From the NCBI GenBank assembly GCA_022749755.1, contig CM040452.1:5908350-5972349 (forward strand): 64,000 nt of DNA. Direction: 5' to 3'. Both the position numbers and the translations under genes were made by a program. Of the stretch, positions 55,932-64,000 are shown piece by piece. The first letter of the stretch is position 1. Every line of letters begins with the position of its first letter. This DNA is from Azadirachta indica. Taxonomy: Eukaryota > Streptophyta > Magnoliopsida > Sapindales > Meliaceae. Under the pieces are notes generated by a model, which saw only the letters and a list, made by a program, of their open reading frames with translations, did no database searches and had not been told where the DNA came from.

Positions 55932-58900
55932 AGGTCACTGCTACTTCAAATCTTATGCTTGGATTTTAATTACTAACATTTCTTCCTCTCTGTTAACATA
56001 TGAATCTATTAATTAAAATATAAATTTTGTATCCTAAATTTGTATGTGTAGCATTAATCATAGAATATACTGTAGATTTCTAGTTGCGACTTCCATTTGT
56101 GAGACGTGAAGACTTTGGGCTACTGGGCCTATTTTTTTATTGCCGTCCAAACCTCCTTTATACAGAATTCAACAACAAATCAAATCACTTATTTACCAGG
56201 ACAGACCCAAGGATATATCCATTTTAATCATGAGTTTGTCTGCATTACGACCCTGAATGGCCATTCAGGGAACCCAAGAAAAATCAAATCATAAACTATA
56301 CATTTATAATTATTATCATTATTTCTAATTTGTCTACTTGGGCTCTTGAAAGTTTCTTTCTTCTATTATGACCCTCCAGCCAACCCTCCAGCCAACTCTC
56401 AAACTTTTTTTTTCCCTAATTATAACCATTATTTGTAATGTTTCCTACTTTGACCCTTTTAAATTTTTGTTTTTTGTTTTTTATTATCGATCATTTTATT
56501 AATGTTAGCTTATTTAAAATAAGTTTATGAGATATAATATTATTGTTTAAAAAAAAATGCAAAATTAAAGTGTTTCATTCACTAAGAAAGAGTTATGCAC
56601 GAATGGATAATTGGATTTTAGTAACTCTTCGTTAAAAGAAATTTGAGGTCGTAAAGTTAAGTGCACTAATATATGTTGGAAGAGTGATAGTCAATAAAGA
56701 CACACAACTCTGTTTCCAACTTAGAGAATTTGCTTGCTGGAAAAAATAAAAAATATTTTACCTTTATTTTGTTTCCTTTTCATATGTTGGATGACTCAAG
56801 TTTATGTATGTACAAGATAAAAAATACAATAAAATAATAAGAGCTGCTGTATTTTTCTGAGGAAATTCTGAGTTACAGCTTCCAAATTGTAGATCATTTT
56901 ATTTGCGAACTAATTATGTCAATAATTTCCAAAATTATTAGCTCATTTATAACAATATAATGGCAATGGCCAAATTTACTTAATTACACGTACGAATGCA
57001 TTTGAGCTCATAATTTCCATTGCAGCCTTCGTTTCCATTGTAATCGTTTCAAATGATATTATACTTGAATTCATTCGTGTCATCAATGTCCACGTAATCA
57101 TTAAAAACACAAAAGAAGAAGATAATAAAATCAAAAACAAAAAGCAAAATTCTTCAACTTTCTTTCATTAGCATGAGCAGTTCTTAATGCCTACGAAAAA
57201 GAAATTGCCCTAAAACTTTAAGGAGATCCATTAATCAAAACCCACAAATGATCAAATTAGAATGCGATCAAATGGATATTATTTATCAATTTCATGGGAA
57301 AAAATAAAAAATAAAAGACATATAAAATGGGCAATAATAGTTGCTATGATTTTCTTACGAAATAATCACGTTAATGGACGTGTGTGTTGGTGGGTCAGAA
57401 AAATAGTGCACCCATTTTTGAACAGAGGAAAAAAAAAGGTATAAAGTAAAATGCGTGTTTCCCACTTTAAGCATTATTGAAGGGAGCCTCGGAATAATCC
57501 AAACAAGTTATAATACAATAATAATAATAATAATCTCTTTCTGTAATTGATCGATGAGTGTATCGCCAATATCTTATTCATTAGTATATATGCGTTTGCT
57601 CTTGCGTACGTGTGTGTTTGAGTGCTCTTGAAGTTGATCCAAAGTCAACCTTGTGGAGGAAACCAGTCAAAGAATAATAAAGAAGAACAGAAGATTTTGA
57701 TTAATTAATTAATTAGGGTTTGAATATCCTTATAATGAAGATATTGTTATTGTATTGTAATGCTAACAGACACTTGCCCTCCAAAAATAGTAATAAACAG
57801 CATTTGGGACGATCTTGTAATAGAAAATTATAAATCTTTGAGAATTAGGAGAAATAGAGAAAATTTTGCCTTTTAAATATTGTGATCATCATTAAATAAA
57901 AAATTTTTAAATATAGCAACAGAAAATTTGAAAATCTAAAACATAATAGTTGACAAATGATGTCATTATGATGAAATCGAGTCATAGATCTAGCAAAATA
58001 AAAAAATTTTATAAAATTTGGAGTTACATATGTATCAAAATAAATTGTTAAAGCCAATTTTGATCACTACAAGCAACAGTATTCGATTGTGTATAGAGTT
58101 GGTTAGTTTATTAAATAGAACACATCAACTCAAGATAAACTAAAAATATATATATTGCACTATAAATATAAATAATTTGTTTGTGCTTCCCTTTCAATGA
58201 CCCAAAAACATTTTCAAGTAATATAACTTAAAGGGTTCCTTTTAGACGGTGAAATCATGGCCGACAAGAGCATCATCAAAGTATATTTAACTTTTCTTTT
58301 TCTTTAAAGTACATATGTTCCTAACTTTGACATGGGTGGAGGAATATAATAATTAATAATTTTTCTTCTTTGCTTTTACTTTGAGCTTAGGTGGAAGCTT
58401 ACATTTTCTCCCACCAAATGATGATAGACAGGAAAACATTTTATGAAACTTCAAAAAAGAATTTAAAGAATTTCTTGGTGGGGTTATGATGTTCCCAACA
58501 TTAGCTTAAAAGATAGCCAAAAAGAAAATAAGGTAAAAGATTTTGTGTAGCCTAAAGTTAGATAATATGGGGTTTGGGTTTTGTGGATCCTTTTCCAAAG
58601 AATTACTTGTATATTTGTTGCTAGATGCCAACATCTAAAAACCCCATGAAATTAAGTAAAGTTATGCTACAAACCATAGCCTTTGCCTAACACAATCAAT
58701 TAGACGTAAACGCGGTTGCTTTGGCCTACAACAACATTACATACAAAATTTAGCTGGCTTTAATCTCTATCCTATGAGGATTTAATGAGGGAATGGAATA
58801 TTATTAATTTATAAACATCAACTATACAAAGATTCTTCATAAGGACAAGCACGGGGTAATTCACCTTTCTAAAGCAGTTTGATTAACCTTTATTAAAGTT

Positions 58901-61900
58901 AACAATTAATTAAAGCTCTTGATCAGCATTATTTGGACACACATGCACTAGCTCTAAACTCAGTTGGAATAATTGAGATCAATTGAGTTACTTAAGATCA
59001 ATTATGTAAGTTGAGTTTGATATCATCGACACCAAATTAATATACTTTACTAATTATACTAAATTTCTTACACATTAAGACATAATCTTTTAAATTATAA
59101 AGATATTTGATTTTGAGACATAATTTTAAATATTTAAACGTCAAAAATAAGTAAAAGGCTGAGTGATAACTTAATTTATGTAAAATAATAAAAAGAGATA
59201 ATCTTTTTTAAAGTTAAGTAAAACGACAATCATGGCTAATATATTTTATATGAAACTTATTTTAACCATTTTGTTTTTGGTGATAGATATTAACAGAAAT
59301 GTAAAATTGTTTGATCTAACTGTAATGATAAGAACTTGTATACCATGAGGTAAGTTTAATTTTTAAGTCTAAAATCTAATCATTGTATTTGATGTATATA
59401 TAACACCTACAACGGTTAGAGCTAATCAACAATTAACGGTGATTAATCATATTGAATCAAAATTATCGAACAAGTAAAGAAATGTAAAAATTGATGATTA
59501 GAAGGCCTTTTAGGCTAAGAAATCCCAGAAGTGGCAATTTGATTATCTCTTCTTACCAAATGAGATGTGGGTATTTGATTATATTAATCATTATTTGTTT
59601 ACTTATACAAGAAAATATATAAAAGCTTAAACGACATGTAGTTTAAGCACTTATATATTTCTATTTTGAAGCAATCTTTATACTCGAATATAATTACAAA
59701 CAATACAAGGAATAGACATGCTTTGAAAGAAATCTAACAGATACAAGAACTAATTCTTACTTCGTACTCATCCTTTCGGATTCTTCGATTTTCTATCTTA
59801 TATTCCCTCTTTTTTTCTTTTTTCTTTTCTCTTTTTTTTTTTGTGTTGATTGCTCAGTAACAATATTTAAAAAGAAAATTTTAATGTTATTTTGACTGAA
59901 AAATTAAATTGATAGATAATTTTATTAGTATCGATATTTTAATATATATATCATTTTTTTGTAAATTATAAGAGTATATTTGAAATTAAGTGTTTTAAAT
60001 CTTTAATTAACAAATATTTTGCACTAATAAATTGAGTTATTATTGAATACAATGTTAAACACTTTAACAGTAGATTAATACTGTGAATTTTTTTATTACT
60101 CTTAAAAATATTTTAAATATTAACAAAATAAATTTAATTTCTCTTAAACCACTAGCAATAAAGTTTAAACTCTAAATCACTTATATAATTTTAGAGATTT
60201 TATCTTCTTAGAGATTTTATCGATTCAACCAATAGTTACCACTTTTTTTAATAAAAATTTAATTTAAAAAAAATAATTTACTTTTTAAAAAATATTTGTT
60301 TCCTTTTGTTCTTTTTATTTAAATAGATATTTATCACCAAATTAAATTATATGTCACATATAAAATAAAGATTTGAAAAAATAAAAAAAGAAAAGGAATA
60401 TAGTCCACAAAAGATATTAACCGGGCAAGATTCTTCCAATCTGAGAGAATAAATATCTTAGATCCTATCTCAGAACTTTATATGTTCTGATATTAAAAAG
60501 CCTCATCGATCGACGGCCCAGATCAACCAACTAGAATAATATATTTTTATACTTATAGATCAAATGTGGACCCCAAGATCAGATGGATGTTGATTAATCA
60601 TATTACTATTAGTCTCATTTCACCAAGGCTAATTAAAATGTAGGACCACAGTTTTTGATCTTTAATGTTGAATTGTTATAATCAACACTGAATACAACAA
60701 CATGTGAAGAAGCATAATTTTTTTTTTTTTAAATTATTTAGTCACTTTCAAATACATAGATATATACACATCGACCTCTATTGTCGGACCTAAGTAGAGA
60801 TCAAAGGGAATAAAATTTTAATAATTTATTTTTTAATGGGTTATTGGTAGCATGGTTTAAGTTATAATATATAGCTTAATTTTTAATTAATTAATTGTAG
60901 AAAGTAAATATACTTTGCACATGGTCACCATATGGGAGTTAGGACCGATTTTGTCCAAATGATACAATAAATTATAAATATATATATATATATATGCATA
61001 CATGTAATCTAGATTAAAATGATTCAATGATCAAAATAATTCAACATTATTAAAAATGACATTATTTTTTGTTAAATTAAATTATTTAGACTCTTTCAAT
61101 TTCGTTTCACTTGCTATGCAATTTAGAAATATGGTATTGTAATAAAAAAAATTATATTTAAGCATTAACCCATCGTTTTTTCAGAAAAAAAAAATTTGTT
61201 ATTTTAATTTTCTTTTCTTTTATTATATCAATGTAATATCCATAACTCTAGAAAAATGTGAAAAACCATTGAGAGTATGGTTTCTATTTGTTTGATTGTG
61301 ATTAATTTTGTTTATTTTTTTCTATGTAGTTTTTGTTTTCCCTAGTGAGTATAAAATCTGAATTATCCTTGGATTTCATCCATTTCATAATTAAGTAACT
61401 TGTTTTTTTATATATTTTTGTTCAAAGTGATATGGATGGGTTGACAGGAGTTACAAAGAGAAAGCCATTAAAAAGGACAAAATTTAGAAATTGAAATTTG
61501 GAATTTGGAATTTTTTTCATTTTTGTGTCCTAAATATATGATTTTTGTCTTTGTAGGGTTTGTTGAAGGAAAAGCCAAAATTTAATTTGATGGAGAATCT
61601 CAAGAGACACATAAAATATTAATTGGATTTGGTAATCTTCCAAAATCTCAAAGCATCTCAAATTCTCAATCTTGTACAATATTGGGTGACCAATAAAAGA
61701 TTTTTTTTTATAAAAAGGGAAAATCAATTATAAAAACTAAAAGAGAATAGGAATAATATACGCAACAAGTTGAGATCAAGCATCTATGTATCAATTCCTT
61801 TTTCTATAGCTTTAATTAGTTGGTAACATTATCAAGGGTTTGATCCACCAATTCTACCTAACATGAAACCCTAATCACCAACTATACTAAATTAATTGTG

Positions 61901-64000
61901 GTTTAAGATCTATTAAATTTTTATACTAATTAATTGAGAGATTTGAAACAAATCTCACTTTATATGATAATACTAACATTTTATTCCACTTTCATAGTCA
62001 TTGGTTATTTGAAGGAAAAGATTTGCAAATCAAATTTTGTTATTTTAATCGATGGGATGAAAAAGGGATAATCATTATGTCTACCATTTGTTTCAAGAAA
62101 TATATATATTGTTTACCTTTTGTTTTTCAGAAAAAAGAAAAAGAAAATATTCTGAACTAGATTTGTTTCTTCCTCTAAATTTCATAACACATTTTCATGT
62201 TTTATCTTATTTTCATTTGTATGTTAATTAATTACACTAGCAAAAGTTTTATAAATTAAATCAAAATAATATTCACTCTAATTAATTAAAAGATATAATA
62301 ATTATCTCACACATTTTTTTCTAATGTGTTATTTTTATTATTCGAATTTAAAATCACACGTAAGTTCCATTTTATAATATTTAAAAATAAGTTCAGTTAT
62401 CACCTAATTAAAACACTAATATAGTATTAACAAATACAATTCAATATTATAATCTTTCTCTTATTTTCTCTCAAAGGGAATTCCTCAAAACCAGAGCTTA
62501 TTGTAAAATAAAACTAGGCATAAAATGATTTATAATACCTAAAATTCATGATTGATTGACCTTAATCTCCGGGAATGAAAGCCCTTATCCTAATTTCTTA
62601 ATTACTAGAAAATAAACCCTAATTGTCATATACACTAAGGACATGACAATACCCTTAATTTTAGTGGCTTTATCTAACCAAATCATTAATCCTTTGCCCA
62701 TCAAAAGTCAATTATTAGTATTTTAATTTAGTGCAACCCACATGCTAATTTAAATAATTGGAAAAAAAAGGAAATTCATAACCAACTAGATTAGCAACAA
62801 AAACTATGTTTAATTATAAATAAAGAGAGAAATAATTGTTAAAAAAAAATATATGCGAAGGAATTATAACGTGGGCAAAGTTCGAAGAGCAAACCATAGA
62901 AATTTTATTTATTAGGGTTTGCACGTACACATAAATTCTCTTAGATTATGGGAGTGCACATGTGAGAACCGTACACCCAATCTTTTTTTGTCTTTGTTTG
63001 GCTCTATGCAACTTTTATTTACTACTTACACGTGTGAATAATTTGTTTTTTAGGGAAAAACTGAAAAAAAAAATTAAATAAATAAGTAATTAAATGGGTT
63101 TCTACTTTAATTAACCAACTCATTACACATAAGACCTTCATAAGAATTGCATTAAGTATGATTTGTTTAAAACAAAAAGTCATAAATTGAATACTATTAT
63201 TGTAATAATGGTACATGCATCAAGGACACTAGTACAACCCAAATTGGGTTGGTTGTTGATTTCAATTGGGCAATTTGAGAGAATTTTCTTTTGTAATGGT
63301 ATTATCTCTTGTAATATATACTTGATGAAGTCGCACAATTTGATGATAATATTTATTCCTCTATATTCCTTTTTGATATGCTTTGAATATTGGGTTTTTT
63401 TTTTTAAATTGAGAGCATATTCGAGACTGAAACGATATTGATTATAATTAAGTGTATAAACTTTATTAAATATTTCTTAAATATATATTTTTATTAAAAT
63501 ATTTCACTTAGAAAATTGTAGTTAATTGATTGCTTCATAGGTTATTAATATAATCTTCAAAATTAATCTCAAAATTAATTGATTGCTTCATAGGTAAAAA
63601 ATTGTAATTAATATGTAATCTCAACAGCTAATAGTCAATATCTAATTATCTAAAAATACTCCAAAAACAATTTGTAACTAATCTAGATAAGTTTATAATC
63701 AATTCAATTTTATTTGTTATAACTTATAACCAACTCTTTTTTTATTTTTAAAATGATATTTACTATAAGTTATCGTGCTATTCATGTTATCTGATTTTTG
63801 TCACTATCTCTATTTCTGTTGTAATTCAATTTTAAAGAAATTTAATTTCCCTTAATTCTAGAGTGAAAGACTAAAATATCCCTCCTCAAAGCTTACGTGT
63901 CATACCATTATCGCAAACAGTAAAAGAGAATTTATAAAGTTAGTGGAACACAGAGCACTATCCAACTATTGTTCCTCTTTTTTGTTTATTTTCTTTTTTT
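55932..64000. other. AT-rich intergenic region, no gene recognised
   Basis: Small ORFs of 60-95 codons on both strands are no longer than chance in AT-rich DNA, and none has a recognisable motif. Simple repeats include an aat run at about 57512-57535 and ta runs at about 58146-58156 and 60978-60995. Several acgtg motifs (57607, 62990 and 63895 areas) resemble plant G-box/ABRE cores, but with no gene beside them they are only suggestive. Homology with the duplicated units ends about 70 bp after the DUF247 stop, near 56000. Confidence 0.6.

Noticed and set aside
57262..57444. Small ORF in the right intergenic region
   Set aside because: Sixty codons, no motif, no context; expected by chance in this AT-rich DNA. 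The same holds for 57845-58057, 61530-61727 and 63022-63441.
55932..64000. tRNA, rRNA, miRNA hairpin or CRISPR-like arrays
   Set aside because: I found no tRNA box A/B pair, no rRNA-like sequence and no spaced repeat array; weak hairpins in AT-rich DNA were not distinctive.
1..64000. Assignment to a named plant species
   Set aside because: The P450 and DUF247 sequences look like those of woody eudicots, but this is an impression; a database search would be needed.

Overview
The window is nuclear DNA from a flowering plant, most likely a eudicot. It is AT-rich, its genes have introns, it carries A-type cytochrome P450 genes of the CYP71 clan and plant-specific DUF247 genes, and it is packed with Ty1/copia and Ty3/gypsy LTR retrotransposons. 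I cannot name the species from sequence alone.

The main architectural feature is a very large inverted duplication. The left arm is about 1-24152 and the right arm about 28948-51658, with a spacer of about 4.8 kb (24153-28947). Both arms carry the same unit: P450 3' flank (block A), then a DUF247 gene broken by nested retrotransposons, then a P450. In the left arm the unit runs leftwards on the minus strand and ends in a broken P450 cut by the window edge. In the right arm it runs rightwards on the plus strand and ends in an intact P450 (50771-52734). The spacer holds a second intact P450 (24527-26507, minus) and a 1.15 kb element with inverted termini. A third A-DUF247 unit without the retrotransposon nest lies at 52735-55931.

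The nest inside DUF247 is the same in both arms. Copia-2 inserted in DUF247. Copia-1 and a 1346 bp non-autonomous LTR element sit in copia-2. A gypsy element of the Athila/Tat type (gypsy-1; 12.7 kb left, 11.0 kb right) and a second gypsy remnant (gypsy-2) sit in copia-1. Target-site duplications can be read for gypsy-1 (gattt/aaatc) and for the short element (agcag/ctgct) at homologous positions in both arms, so these insertions predate the inverted duplication. The arms later diverged: about 1.7 kb of gypsy-1 pol was lost on the right; gag and part of DUF247 were lost on the left; a 149 bp tandem duplication arose on the right; and a tandem copy of block A is present only on the left.

Only two genes look functional: the two 503-codon CYP71D-like P450s, each with two exons of 888 and 624 bp. 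All three DUF247 copies are broken, and no retroelement has an intact coding region. From 55932 to 64000 I see only AT-rich intergenic DNA with microsatellites.
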